The position numbers and the translations under genes are program-made. A stretch of 64,000 bases of DNA from Methylobacterium sp. PvR107 (GTDB lineage: Bacteria; Pseudomonadota; Alphaproteobacteria; Rhizobiales; Beijerinckiaceae), in contig NZ_JAFIBW010000001.1 of NCBI RefSeq assembly GCF_017833295.1, positions 1,240,001-1,304,000 of the forward strand, written 5' to 3'. Within the stretch, counting starts at the first letter, position 1. Every line of letters starts with the position of its first letter. The notes beneath the pieces were generated by a model. It saw nothing but the letters and a program-made list of their open reading frames with translations. It was not told where the DNA came from and did no database searches. Shown here piece by piece: positions 19,668-28,445 of this stretch.

Positions 19668-19976
19668 AAGCGGAGCGGCAGAGGCACTTCTGTGTCCCAA
19701 CTCCGAGTTTGCGACGCGCCCGGGGCTCGCGCCCGCAGCCGCAAATTCCCGTGGCAAAGACCCTGTTGATCAAGCAGGCCGTCCGGAACAGTGATCTATC
19801 TCCAGAACGGCTGCGGTCCCGGGCCAGGTGAAGCTTGGCTCTCGTCACGCCCGCAGCGCGGCAGACCCCGTGCCATGGGCGAATGATCCCGCCTCGCCCG
19901 CGCCATGACTGGCCCGAGACCGATCACGACCAACGAGTACCTGGGGCGATACAGGGCTGAACCGAGGGAGATGACC
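19668..19976. other. IS6 scar and intergenic sequence
   Basis: No gene is supported here. The stretch after the dead transposase contains a run of short out-of-frame pieces and then the leader of the gene at 19977. Confidence 0.4.
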
Positions 19977-20204
19977 ATGCTGTGCCGTCATGTGTCCGGA
20001 TTGTGCGTTCTCGCCGCGCTGACTTTCGTCCCGCTGGGCGGCGCACAGGCCGCCCCCTTGAGCTATCTCCGACCCGCGGTCGATGCGGCTGCGGTGTCCG
20101 ATGGGCTGGTCATCAAGACCGTGACGGCGGTCGGGATGGCGCATCGCTCGGCCCGCAGGACCGCCCGGCGCGTCCACCGGCGCCACGGATATCATCACTA
20201 CTAG
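19977..20204 (+). CDS. Small secreted protein, DGLVxKT family, 75 aa
   Basis: The ATG at 19977 is chosen because GAGGGAG sits 6 bp before it. Residues 1-25 are a signal peptide ending AQAAP. The mature part has PAVDAAAVSDGLVIKTVT, then a basic Arg/His tail (ARRTARRVHRRHGYHHY). The gene at 29669-29941 encodes a clear paralogue (A-P-x-S...PAV(D/E)A...DGLV-x-KT-x-T...GM). The His-rich end could bind metals. Function unknown. Confidence 0.6.
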   Translation: MLCRHVSGLCVLAALTFVPLGGAQAAPLSYLRPAVDAAAVSDGLVIKTVTAVGMAHRSARRTARRVHRRHGYHHY

Positions 20205-20283
20205 CCTCGTCCGTTGGATCAGACAGCAAGTCTGACGCCACGCTGTTGTTCATCAGCAAATTTTTCGCCGATGGGAGGTCAAT

Positions 20284-20802
20284 ATGCAGAAGCGCTTGAT
20301 TGCCATGGCTGCCGTCTTCGTGCTCGCCGGAGGCCCGTTGGCCCTGGCGGAGGACGTGTCCCGTACCGGCGCGCTCGGTGAGACTGGAAAGCTGACCCAG
20401 ACGGACTTCAAGGCCCTGACCGATGCCCGGATCGGGGTGGTGAAGGCCGCCCTCCAGCTCACGCCCGACCAGCAGAAGTACTGGCCGGCCATCGAGGAGG
20501 CCATCCGCACGCGCGCCGATGCGCGCTACACCCGGCTGTCCAACCTGCAGGGACGGGCCGCTGCCCAGCGCGCCGACCCCGACCCGCTCCGGCTTATGCG
20601 CGAGCGGGCCGAGATCATGGACGAGCGCGCCAACGGGCTCAAGAAGCTCGCGGATGCCTGGCAGCCGCTCTACCAGACCCTCTCTCCAGATCAGAAGAGC
20701 CGGATGCGCGTGGTCGTCACCCGGGTCATCGGGGGATTGCGGGACGCCGCAGAGAATCGCCGCAAGGAGCTCATGGACGATGACGACGACGACGAGGGCT
20801 GA
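20284..20802 (+). CDS. LTXXQ-motif (Spy/CpxP-like) periplasmic protein
   Basis: A 172-aa protein with a signal peptide (residues 1-22, GGPLALAEDV). The mature protein is almost all alpha helix with one LTPDQQKYWPAIEEAIR and one LSPDQKSRMRVVV, the LTxxQ motif found in Spy, CpxP and ZraP. These form cradle-shaped periplasmic chaperones that respond to envelope or metal stress. The tail is six aspartates, possibly metal-binding. GGGAGG lies before the ATG and a terminator follows, so it is a single-gene unit, 80 bp after the small secreted protein. Confidence 0.85.
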   Translation: MQKRLIAMAAVFVLAGGPLALAEDVSRTGALGETGKLTQTDFKALTDARIGVVKAALQLTPDQQKYWPAIEEAIRTRADARYTRLSNLQGRAAAQRADPDPLRLMRERAEIMDERANGLKKLADAWQPLYQTLSPDQKSRMRVVVTRVIGGLRDAAENRRKELMDDDDDDEG

Positions 20803-20811
20803 GTGAGGATT

Positions 20812-20842
20812 CGCCTCACCCGCCTCCAGGGCGGGTGAGGCG
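20812..20842 (+). terminator. Terminator after the LTXXQ gene
   Basis: A perfect 13-bp stem CGCCTCACCCGCC/GGCGGGTGAGGCG with a 5-base loop lies 10 bp after the stop. It has no T-run, common in high-GC genomes. Confidence 0.7.
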
Positions 20843-20945
20843 ACGTAGACGGTGACCGAGAGCAGGGGCGCGGGTCCCGCCAGGGCTGTCCGCGCTGTCC
20901 GATGTTGCCGACGCCCCGACGCCCCGAAGCCCTGGAGGCGGGACG

Positions 20946-21764
20946 ATGCCACGGCCGCTTGCCCTCGCCGGGTTAGCCTTCACCCTGATGATCAGCGCCT
21001 CCCGGGCCGATACGGGCAGCCCGATCCGGACCGTCTACCAGGTTCCGAAGACCGCGCAGGCACAGGAGATATACCGGGAAATGCGCGCACGCCGCGTCCT
21101 TGAGGGCTTGCGCGAGATCGTCGGTATGGTCCGGCTGCCGCGGGCCATGACCTTGCGCCTGTCCGAGTGCGACGGCGAGAGCAACGCCTGGTACGAGCCC
21201 AAGACCCGCTCGGTCACGGTCTGCTACGAATACATCTAGGATGTGCGCGATCGGGCGCGCAGGGCCCCGTCCCTCGGCGGCCTGTCGCTTCACGATGCCG
21301 TTTCCGGCCCAGTCGCGCAGGTCTTCCTGCACGAGACCGGGCATGCCCTGTTCGACCTGCTGGACGTACCTGTGCTCGGCCGCGAGGAGGACGCCGCCGA
21401 CCAGTTCGCCGCGCTCGTCCTGCTCCGCCTGAAGCCGGCCCAGGCCCGGCAGATCATCGCGGGCAGCTCCATCCTGTTCACGAGCTACGGCGCGGAGGAC
21501 AAGCAGGAGAAAGCCACCTACGCCGATGATCACGGGCTGTTTTACCAGCGCCTATACAACCTGCTCTGCCTCGCATACGGCTCGGACCGGCGCGCCTTCG
21601 GCTACCTGGTCGAGCGCGGCGACCTGCCTAAGGAGCGGGCAGAGAACTGCAGGGGTGAGTACGGCCTGGCGGTGCATGCCACGGACAGGCTGTTTCGCAA
21701 TCATCTCCGGGGTGGCCAGATGGGGCGCGAACGGATACGGCGGGGGTTTCGCTGGGTCTACTGA
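20946..21764 (+). pseudogene. DUF4344 metallopeptidase interrupted by one in-frame TAG
   Basis: A single frame of 272 codons is broken only by TAG at 21237-21239. Before it: GGAGG ribosome site, signal peptide (LALAGLAFTLMISASRADT) and LRLSECDGESNAWYEPKTRSVTVCYEY. After it, still in frame: PVAQVFLHETGHALFDLLDVPVLGREEDAADQFA, a zincin active site (HExxH plus a downstream EDAAD) typical of DUF4344 putative metallopeptidases. Apart from the stop the protein looks complete and undecayed. A nonsense mutation is the simplest reading; readthrough, or a restart at GTG 21243, would leave a protein without its signal peptide. Confidence 0.8.
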
Positions 21765-21917
21765 GCGCGGACGCGCAGCCCAGGCCAGACTTCCTCCGGG
21801 ACCGCTTCTGGCCACGGCCCGGCGTCTCGGTTGGCCGGTTGGTTGAGGACGCCGGGGACACAGGCTGCACCGGGTCACGCCAGGGTGGCCAAACCCGTAG
21901 GACGCTGGCGCGACCGC

Positions 21918-22340
21918 TCAGTAGGGCACGCAGCCGCCGTGATTCGCGTCGTAGTAGCTGTAGGCGCCACACCCGCCGCCGTAGTAGCGGTGCGCGCCAT
22001 AGGCGGCAGCGCCGACACCGGCCGCCGCGAGGCCATAACCGCGGTAGCCATAGCGCCCATACCCACCTCTGTAGCCGTAGCGGCCATACCCGCCACGATA
22101 GCCCGCCACGCCGCCCCGGTAGCCGCCATATCCGCCCCGGAAGCCGCCGCGATAGCCACCCGCCACGCGCCCTCCGTGGAAGCCGCCCCCTCGGAAGCCG
22201 CCGCCCCGCATCCCGGCTCCATGGAATCCGCCCCCGCCCCGGAAGCCGCCGCCCCCCCCGCGAAATCCGCGCGCGTCCGCCGTGAAGCTGGTCAGGATCA
22301 GGGCGCCGATGCCCGTTGCCGCGATAAGGATCTTGTTCAT
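21918..22340 (-). CDS. Glycine-rich secreted protein (RGGG/GYR repeats)
   Basis: A 140-aa protein with a strong AAGGAGA site and a signal peptide (residues 1-23, GALILTSFTADARG). The mature part is repeats of FRGGG, then GGYRGG and YGRYGYRG, ending in a segment with Cys (YYGGGCGAYSYYDANHGGC) and a C-terminal PY. Such proteins are abundant in methylobacteria, probably loosely structured cell-surface proteins. It is convergent with the DUF4344 pseudogene. Confidence 0.75.
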   Translation of the reverse strand: MNKILIAATGIGALILTSFTADARGFRGGGGGFRGGGGFHGAGMRGGGFRGGGFHGGRVAGGYRGGFRGGYGGYRGGVAGYRGGYGRYGYRGGYGRYGYRGYGLAAAGVGAAAYGAHRYYGGGCGAYSYYDANHGGCVPY

Positions 22341-22532
22341 GGGGCTGTCTCCTTGCTCGGGACGTGCTGAAGGCAGTCCGCGCCCAATCCGCGTGATCGG
22401 GGCGGACCTAGGGCCCGCGCAGCATCAACCCTTTGCTGTTGGGCACACTAACGCCGGGCCGGACGCCCCGCTTGATCCGACGAGCCGCACACGGCCCGCG
22501 ATGTGGAGCTTCGTGACCGCAGACGAATGGGG

Positions 22533-22766
22533 TCAGTTGCTGGCCTGCCCGACCTCGACCAGGACATCCTCGAGATACACCTGGATCCGGCCTATGCCGT
22601 CCGCGCTTGGTCCTTTGATGCTGAAGCCGATCAGCTCGCCGCGTGCATGAACCCTGCGGATCAGAGTTTCCGCCTTGGCAGCCAGCTCGCGTTCGGTCGG
22701 CGCGCGCAGGATGCTGCCCGTCTCGCACGTCGTAATCCGGACTTCGAAGATGGGCGACTCACTCAT
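22533..22766 (-). CDS. Hypothetical protein, 77 aa
   Basis: Starting at MSESPIFEVRITTCETGSI (ATG 22764-22766; an ATG four codons upstream is also possible). It is a compact alpha/beta protein with an amphipathic helix ERELAAKAETLIRRVHARG and a C-terminal strand-helix IGRIQVYLEDVLVEVG, no signal peptide. No family recognised. The open frame continues 5' without coding character. Confidence 0.45.
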   Translation of the reverse strand: MSESPIFEVRITTCETGSILRAPTERELAAKAETLIRRVHARGELIGFSIKGPSADGIGRIQVYLEDVLVEVGQASN

Positions 22767-23085
22767 GTTAATTGCCATGCTTCGCTCGCAGTGGGGCGAA
22801 AACATGGTCGAATGGCCGCCGACACTCATCACACGAGCGATGCCGAGGTAGGGAGGCGATGCTCGTCCTCGGAAACAGAGCCTTTGCCTGCCCCGAACAC
22901 TGGATCCGTTGCGATTACGTTTGAGAGGCTCGGTTCCAAGCCAATGACAGCCAAGTTTACTTGGGTATTTTGAATTGAAAGTTCTCGGAGCGTCCCGAGT
23001 GATCAAGCACCGTGGATCCTTATGGCCATACTACATCAGGGTGCCGGGCTCGGCGTTCGCCCACCACTTATCTAGGGAGGAGACC

Positions 23086-23475
23086 ATGTCTACCATGCTC
23101 GCTCGCGCAACGGGCCTGCTCACCGCAGTTGGCGTTGCGACGGCAGGTCTTCTGACTGGCTCGCTGGCGCTGGCTGAGCCGCTCGTGCTGCGCGTCAATC
23201 CGCATCTCGGCGATCAAGGCGTTCTGATGCAGGGTGACGAGAGCGGGACGATCCAAACGCTGTTCGATGCGGGACCTCACTACAGCGAACCGAGTGGCGT
23301 GCGCGTCGGGCGAGGCAGTGTGATCCCCGGCTGGCTGGGGTTGGGTTCATTTCAGAATGTTTCACTCGCGGGGCTGAACCCGACTGGCTACTACGGCTAC
23401 TACATATCTCCCGATGACCGCGCGGTCGTCATCGACCTCGACTCGCGCCGGGTTGTCCGCGTGATCTCACGCTGA
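23086..23475 (+). CDS. Secreted hypothetical protein, 129 aa
   Basis: The ATG at 23086 follows GGGAGGAG. Residues 1-30 are a signal peptide (TGLLTAVGVATAGLLTGSLALAEP). The mature part has HLGDQGVLMQGDESGTIQTLF, a Gly/Tyr-rich middle (LNPTGYYGYYISPDD) and a final VVIDLDSRRVVRVISR strand pair. No family recognised. It looks like a small periplasmic beta protein. Confidence 0.6.
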   Translation: MSTMLARATGLLTAVGVATAGLLTGSLALAEPLVLRVNPHLGDQGVLMQGDESGTIQTLFDAGPHYSEPSGVRVGRGSVIPGWLGLGSFQNVSLAGLNPTGYYGYYISPDDRAVVIDLDSRRVVRVISR

Positions 23476-23630
23476 TGCCCTGAATTGGGCGGAGCACGCC
23501 AGCGGGCACCGATAAAGGCGGCATTGTAGGATAAGGGGACTGGTCCATCGCATCGGGCGGCTGATGGCTGATCTGGCGGGACGGCATGAACGCTCAGGTG
23601 CTTGCTGTTTTGGGGTACCGGGAGACGGTG

Positions 23631-23948
23631 ATGCGCGACACTCTGATCGTGCCACAACTCAGGGTCTCTGCCCTTCTCCGCTACGCTCTCATTCTTGCGC
23701 TTCTGGGCACGCCCGAAGCGGCCTTCGCACGCCCTATAATCACGGCTTCTAAACCAGTAAAACTGCTCACTAGTTCAGCGTCGCCGCCCAGTTGCATGCA
23801 CCTGAGAAGCAAGTCGTTTCACCCCGTAGAGGGCTGGTCCGTGAGGACCGTTGCCATCGTGTGCAAGACTGTAACAGCTTCCCTTCGCCGATCGGGCAAC
23901 CGCAGCTTCACGAGCATGGAACCGCGCAAAAATACAAACACCAAATAG
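23631..23948 (+). CDS. Possible secreted protein, 105 aa
   Basis: GGGAG lies before the ATG at 23631. An uncharged segment ALLRYALILALLGTPEAAFARP looks like a signal peptide, followed by a basic Ser/Thr-rich sequence with two Cys. The composition of the mature part is unlike its neighbours and could be non-coding, so confidence is limited. Confidence 0.4.
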   Translation: MRDTLIVPQLRVSALLRYALILALLGTPEAAFARPIITASKPVKLLTSSASPPSCMHLRSKSFHPVEGWSVRTVAIVCKTVTASLRRSGNRSFTSMEPRKNTNTK

Positions 23949-24080
23949 ACCCAGTTCGCGGGCCGGCCCGATTAGCGAGGGTAGTGGCACAATCGCGCGA
24001 ACTGCAGACTTGTAGCTGCTTTGATAGAACCCGGCATAATAGTCGTCGTTTTGGCTGGATTTATTCAGGGGTAATGTAAT

Positions 24081-24323
24081 TTGCGCAAAAAGGACGAGCC
24101 TGCCTTCGTTCACACCAAAAGCAGATCCCATCGAGAAGCTGTTTGGATCGTATTCACCTGGTTTACTATCGAGATGGCTTTCTGCGCCCTGTGCTTTCTC
24201 ATCTTCAAGCGGTTTGGTTTTGCAAGCAGGAGGATTGAAGATGAGAATGTTAGGTTCCTATCTGATGCTGGCTCTCGGGATGTTTCCATTCGCGGTGCTC
24301 GCCCAACAGTCACCTACTCGTGA
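24081..24323 (+). CDS. Doubtful single-span membrane ORF, 80 aa
   Basis: A TTG-started frame with one clear membrane span (AVWIVFTWFTIEMAFCALCFLIF) and basic flanks. It overlaps the next gene by 83 bp in another frame and has no good ribosome site. The span argues for coding, the overlap argues against the last third being real. Confidence 0.25.
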   Translation: MRKKDEPAFVHTKSRSHREAVWIVFTWFTIEMAFCALCFLIFKRFGFASRRIEDENVRFLSDAGSRDVSIRGARPTVTYS

Positions 24324-24507
24324 GGCTCTCAAACAGAGCTGCACCGGCGACTACTTGGCACACTGCAGTCAGTTTCCGCCAGGCGGGCCCGAGGTGGAAG
24401 CGTGCTTCCGGGTGAAGCTCAAGCAGCTGTCGCTCGGGTGTTCTGCCGCCATTTCGGCTTATAAGCGCGATCAGAAATCGATGAGAAGGGTCAGCGTGGC
24501 CCGCTAA
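24241..24507 (+). CDS. Secreted cysteine-rich-repeat (GLG1-like) protein, 88 aa
   Basis: The ATG at 24241 has GAGGATTGAAG upstream. A signal peptide (residues 1-22, FPFAVLAQQ) is followed by one repeat C-T-G-D-Y-L-A-H-C-x8-GGPEVEACF...LSLGCSAAISAY. This spacing (C, then D-x3-HC, GG-x-EVxAC, then a final C) is the cysteine-rich repeat known from Golgi GLG1/ESL-1 and seen as single copies in many alphaproteobacterial secreted proteins. Two disulfides are expected. Function unknown. Confidence 0.6.
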   Translation: MRMLGSYLMLALGMFPFAVLAQQSPTREALKQSCTGDYLAHCSQFPPGGPEVEACFRVKLKQLSLGCSAAISAYKRDQKSMRRVSVAR

Positions 24508-24635
24508 GCGCGTAATCCAGCGCGCCGTCATCTAAGGGTGCTGACTGGCCGGGATGTACCCTTCGGAAGCAATTACAATGGTGCGATGGAGCCCTTTGTA
24601 AGGCCGGCGATGCCGATGGCCTGAGCTGAAGTTTT

Positions 24636-24749
24636 TTACAGATCGATCATGCGACGGCCGACATAGGGGTCGCGATCGTTGATGCGCACCACGACCGACT
24701 GGCCGTTGCGCGTGTTGGTCACCCGCACCTGCGTCCCCTGTTCTGGTGA
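24636..24749 (-). pseudogene. Remnant of an RlpA-type septal ring protein
   Basis: Thirty-seven codons read GTQVRVTNTRNGQSVVVR then INDRDPYVGRRMIDL and stop. This matches the double-psi beta-barrel of RlpA lytic transglycosylases (GTRVRVTNLxNGRSVVVRxNDRGP...R-x-IDLS). Both the N-terminal catalytic part and everything after IDL are missing. The frame upstream (24750-24846) has no RlpA similarity. Confidence 0.6.
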
Positions 24750-24865
24750 AAAGGCACTAATGCTCTGACGCCAAAAAAACGTACACAAGGCAGCGTGGTT
24801 TTCGAAGCCACAGCAGCATATTAGCGGGTGTAGCGCCCTCGGTTTGTGAGACACCGGGAAGGAGC

Positions 24866-25758
24866 CTACGCGGCGAGAGCCGCGGGTGAAAGTCGCTCCT
24901 GGCGCACAGTGGCGGGCGACCGGAAGCCGAGCCGCTGGATAAGCCAAGTGGTGTTGTAGGTCTCCCGGAAGGCCAGGAGCGCCTGGCGCAAGGCTTCCAG
25001 GGTGTCGAAGCTCTGCACCCAGAGCAGCTTCTCCTTCAGCGTCCGGATGAAGCGCTCAGCGCAGCCGTTGCCTTCCGGCGCTCGCACGAAGGCGGGCGAG
25101 CTCTCCGCCCCCAAGAAGGCGAGCTCAGTCTGGAAATCGTGCGCCATGTAGCAGCTGCCGTGATCGTGCCGGACGCTCAGCCCGCGCGCCACGTCCTTGG
25201 CGACGGCTCCGAAATGGCGGCGGACGCCCTGGCGCAGCGGCTCCAGCGCCTCGAAGCGGGTGCCGCGCCGGGCGGCATGGATGCCGACGCACTCGGCGTT
25301 GTGATGATCGATGGCGATGAACACCGCGACCTGTCCCTCGCTCGTCCAGGTCGTGGTCATGTCGGTGCCCCACAGTTCAGCGCCTCGGGGATGATGGTGC
25401 CGTCGTGGTTGCGCGGTCCCCGGGGAGATCCGACGCGGGCAGGCGCGAGCAGATCGTGCTCGCGCATCAGCCGCAGCACGCGCTGTTTGGAGGTGCGCAC
25501 GCCAGCCACGCGCAGCCGTGCCCAGACCTTGCGGTGGCCTTCGCCGTGGAACGGGCTGGCGGCCAGGACGCCGCGGATCCGCGCCACCAAGTCCGCGTCC
25601 GGCATCGGGCCGGTCGGTCCAGGTCGCTGGGCCCGCGGCTGTGCAGGATGACGCTGTCGATAGACGCTGGCGCGGGCTGTCCGCCAGACCCGGCAGACCC
25701 GGGCCAGACCGTAAGGCGTGTTGCGGCTCGGCGAGGGGGTCCGGCTCATGACCTCCAC
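24866..25758 (-). pseudogene. IS3-family orfB transposase, frameshifted
   Basis: The rve integrase core is split in two frames. The first (25357-25758) runs to EALN and then stops; the second, overlapping, reads LWGTDMTTTW (first Asp), SVRHDHGSCYMAHDF (second Asp) and GNGCAERFIRTLKEK (Glu). One base near 25365-25375 is missing or extra. The reverse-complement order and the residues are otherwise complete, so inactivation looks recent. Confidence 0.8.
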
Positions 25759-26093
25759 CTCCGCCGCGCTAAAGGGCGGCCGCCCTCCAGGACCGCGATC
25801 TTGGCCTCCAGAAGCTCGCGCTCCAGCAGCATCTCGCCGAGCTTGGCCTTCAGACGGGCGCTCTCCAGCGCCTCAGCGTCGGTCGCGCGGGTCGCCAGGT
25901 GGGCCTCGCCGCCGGACAGAAAGGCATCGCGCCAGCCGCTCAAGGTCGCCGCCGTGACGCCCAGCTCGCGAGAGACCGTCTCCAGATCCTCGCCGCGTAC
26001 CAGCCGCAGCACCGCATCGCGCTTGCGCTGACGGGACATCCGCCCGCCCCACCCCGGACCTGCCGCTGCGGCCGTCGTTGTCTCTGTCGTCAT
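25746..26093 (-). CDS. IS3-family orfA
   Basis: A 115-aa DNA-binding partner of the transposase. A helix-turn-helix (RDAVLRLVRGEDLETVSRELGVTAATLSGWR) comes before a leucine-rich coiled coil (LKAKLGEMLLERELLEAKI). It overlaps orfB by 13 bp, where a -1 shift normally makes the fused transposase. Confidence 0.85.
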   Translation of the reverse strand: MTTETTTAAAAGPGWGGRMSRQRKRDAVLRLVRGEDLETVSRELGVTAATLSGWRDAFLSGGEAHLATRATDAEALESARLKAKLGEMLLERELLEAKIAVLEGGRPLARRRWRS

Positions 26094-26193
26094 CGTTCAC
26101 CTCTGATGCGGACAGCGTCCGCTAACGAGGTGTCTCACTCAACTCTAGGGCGCAAACGGGCAGGCACGTGGTGCGTTCGTCGGCGTGTGTGCA

Positions 26194-26239
26194 CTAGCGC
26201 AGCACCCCGGCATCCCCTGCCCTATCGATGACTTAGCCG
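26194..26239 (+). repeat. Internal copy of the attR flank (46 bp, 42 identical)
   Basis: The stretch starting CTAGCGCAGCACCCCGGC matches 54911-54956 at 42 of 46 positions, all differences being transitions. The attR copy lies 12 bp from the tRNA core repeat; here no core follows, and an IS21 element begins 25 bp further on. It includes one TAGCGCAG motif (26195-26202). It is a likely scar of another att junction. Confidence 0.65.
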
Positions 26240-26313
26240 GCGGTTTCAAGCGACATCCGGAACTGACCCCTTCGCGTCATGAGGATCTGACCCCCACGCC
26301 GATTTCCCCTCGC

Positions 26314-27096
26314 CTAGACGGGTGTGGGTTGGGGGACCGCAGCCGCCTTTTGCAGAAGGCCGCTGCGACGCTTCTCACGAAGCCGGTAGCTGTCGCCGCG
26401 GATGGTGACGACGTGGCTGTGGTGCAGCAGCCGATCGAGGATCGCGGTAGCCACCACCGCGTCGCCGAACACGCTACCCCACTCGCCCACCGCCCGGTTC
26501 GAGGTCACCAGCATCGCGCCCCGCTCGTAGCGGCGGCTGACGAGCTGGAAGAACAGATGCGCGGCATCCGGCTCGAACGGCAGATAGCCGAGCTCGTCGA
26601 TAATCAGCAGCTTCGGCTTGGCGTAGTGCGTCAGTCGCTCCTCCAACCGGCCTTCAGCATGCGCCTTGGCCAACTGCGCCACGAGCGTCGTGGCCGGGGT
26701 GAACAGCACGCCATAGCCGGCCACGATCGCCGCGCGCCCGATCGCCACCGCTAAGTGCGTCTTGCCCACACCCGGTGGGCCGAGGAGCAGCACCGCCTCG
26801 CCATTGGCGATGAAGCGGCCGGTGGCGAGTTCACGGATCTGTGCCTTGTCCAGCGAGGGCTGGGCGCCGAAGTCGAAGCCGGTCAGATCCCGCACGAAGG
26901 GGAAGCGAGCCAGACCGAAGGCCATGTCAATGCGGCGCTGGTCACGCCGAGCAATCTCGCGCTCGCAGAACAGGGTCAGCGCCTCGCGGATCGTCAGCTC
27001 GCCCCGGCCGGCCTCGTCGATCAAGCTATCGAGCTGATCGCGCATAGCCGTCAGCTTCAGGCGATCGAGCAGTATGGTGAGGTGATCTTCGCCCAT
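26314..27096 (-). CDS. istB: IS21-family helper ATPase IstB
   Basis: A 260-aa AAA+ ATPase with Walker A GPPGVGKT, Walker B LLIIDE and the sensor MLVTSNRAVGEWG. The ATG at 27094-27096 shares one base with the istA stop (TGATG). Complete. Confidence 0.9.
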   Translation of the reverse strand: MGEDHLTILLDRLKLTAMRDQLDSLIDEAGRGELTIREALTLFCEREIARRDQRRIDMAFGLARFPFVRDLTGFDFGAQPSLDKAQIRELATGRFIANGEAVLLLGPPGVGKTHLAVAIGRAAIVAGYGVLFTPATTLVAQLAKAHAEGRLEERLTHYAKPKLLIIDELGYLPFEPDAAHLFFQLVSRRYERGAMLVTSNRAVGEWGSVFGDAVVATAILDRLLHHSHVVTIRGDSYRLREKRRSGLLQKAAAVPQPTPV

Positions 27097-28409
27097 CAGA
27101 AGCCTCCCCCGGCGACTGCCTCGTACTCGGCGAGCGGCCGCAACAGCGCCGGTGGCATGGCAGAAGACGGGTCGAGCCGGTGAGCCGGTCGCTCTCGGCT
27201 GCCGACAAGCCCGGCCAGATGGGCATCGTCGACGACACGGCCGTGGCGTCCCTTCAACGCGGCGTGCACGGCGACCTCCCGTCCGCCGTGGTGGACGCGC
27301 ACCACCGCTCCGCTCACGGTGACGCGAACCCGCTCGCCGATCAGCCGCCAAGGCACCGAGTAAGCGTTGCCGTCGACGCTGACCGCGCAGTCTGCCCCGA
27401 CCCGGCGCACGAGGTCGCGCGCGGCGGAGAATGGCGGCACGCCCGCCAGCGGCCGCAGCGCCCGGGCCTCGTCCCGGGCGAACCGCGCGTGCGGCGCCTC
27501 ACCGGTCGTGCCGTGCGCGCGCCGGTCGGCCACGTCCCGTGTCCAGGCGTCGAGATGCGCCTCCAGGGCGGCAAAGCTCGCAAAGCGGCGACCGGCCACT
27601 GCGTTCTTCTTGACGTAGCCAACGCCGCGCTCGTCCTTGCCCTTCGTGCGCGCCCGGTACGGGGCGCAGGCTCGCACCCGGAAGCCCCAATGCCGGGAGA
27701 AGGCGTGCAAGCGCGGATGCAGGATGACCTCGCGGCTGACCGGGTCATGGTGCAGGACCAGGGCGCGGGCATTGTCGAGCAGCACCTCGCGCGGCACGCC
27801 GCCGAACGCCTGGAAGGCGCTCTCCAATCCGGCGAACCAGTCCTCCTGCCGCTCGTGGCCGAAGGCGCGCACGTGCAGGCGGCGCGAGTAGCCGAGCGTC
27901 GCCACGAACAGCGAAACCCGGGTCGGCACGCCGCCGATCTCGATCCGCCGCTCGCCGAAGTCGATCTGCATCTGCTCACCTGGCCGCGTCTCGAACCGCA
28001 CGCTCGCCCGCGCGGCGATCACCAAGTCCCGCCGCAACGGCGCCACGGCCCGTTCCACGGTGCGCAGGCTGACGTGGATGTTCTTCTCGTTGGCGAGGTC
28101 CTGGCGCACGACGTCGGCGTTGCCCGCATGCTGCCGGAACCGTTCGGCCAACCAGTCCGTCAAGCCGTCGAGCCGCTTCGACCGTGAGGGCGTTTTAGAG
28201 GGGCGCCAATCGCCCTGACGGAGCCAGTGCTTGACCGTATTCTTCGAACAGCCGAGCTCGGTCGCGATCCGCTTGGCGCCCCAGCCCAGCGCCTTCAGCC
28301 GCACCATCGCCGACACGTCGTCCGGCGTCTTCATCTCGGTCCTCCGCGGATCGTCCGTCCGCTGAAGAGCCTGATCCTCGTTCCTGATCATCTCGACCTC
28401 CTCGCTCAT
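27096..28409 (-). CDS. istA: IS21-family transposase IstA
   Basis: A 437-aa transposase. A helix-turn-helix (LGWGAKRIATELGCSKNTV) is followed by the DDE core: QMQIDFGERRI, EVLLDNARALV and GKDERGVGYVKK. A C-terminal beta domain (GADCAVSVDGNAYSVPW) follows. The start is uncertain: several Met codons lie within the first 35 residues. Confidence 0.88.
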   Translation of the reverse strand: MSEEVEMIRNEDQALQRTDDPRRTEMKTPDDVSAMVRLKALGWGAKRIATELGCSKNTVKHWLRQGDWRPSKTPSRSKRLDGLTDWLAERFRQHAGNADVVRQDLANEKNIHVSLRTVERAVAPLRRDLVIAARASVRFETRPGEQMQIDFGERRIEIGGVPTRVSLFVATLGYSRRLHVRAFGHERQEDWFAGLESAFQAFGGVPREVLLDNARALVLHHDPVSREVILHPRLHAFSRHWGFRVRACAPYRARTKGKDERGVGYVKKNAVAGRRFASFAALEAHLDAWTRDVADRRAHGTTGEAPHARFARDEARALRPLAGVPPFSAARDLVRRVGADCAVSVDGNAYSVPWRLIGERVRVTVSGAVVRVHHGGREVAVHAALKGRHGRVVDDAHLAGLVGSRERPAHRLDPSSAMPPALLRPLAEYEAVAGGGF

Positions 28410-28445
28410 CGAGGGGGTCAGGTCCTCATGGCGTCAGGGGGGCAG

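Larger units (their letters stand above)
24847..26137 (-). mobile_element. IS3-family element
   Basis: About 1291 bp bounded by the inverted repeats GTGAGACACC and GGTGTCTCAC. It holds orfA and a frameshifted orfB on the minus strand. No target duplication could be matched with confidence. Confidence 0.8.
26264..28444 (-). mobile_element. IS21-family element 3
   Basis: About 2.18 kb. The left end TGACCCCTTCGCGTCATGAG and the right end read inward TGCCCCCCTGACGCCATGAG are inverted repeats, each followed by a second copy GA(T/C)CTGACCCCC. It holds istA-istB on the minus strand. No target duplication was matched. Confidence 0.8.

Noticed and set aside
26240-26262. A tRNA core fragment expected after the internal att-like flank
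   Set aside because: The bases there do not match the anticodon or T arm of tRNA-Met; only the flank is repeated, so no third att core can be claimed.
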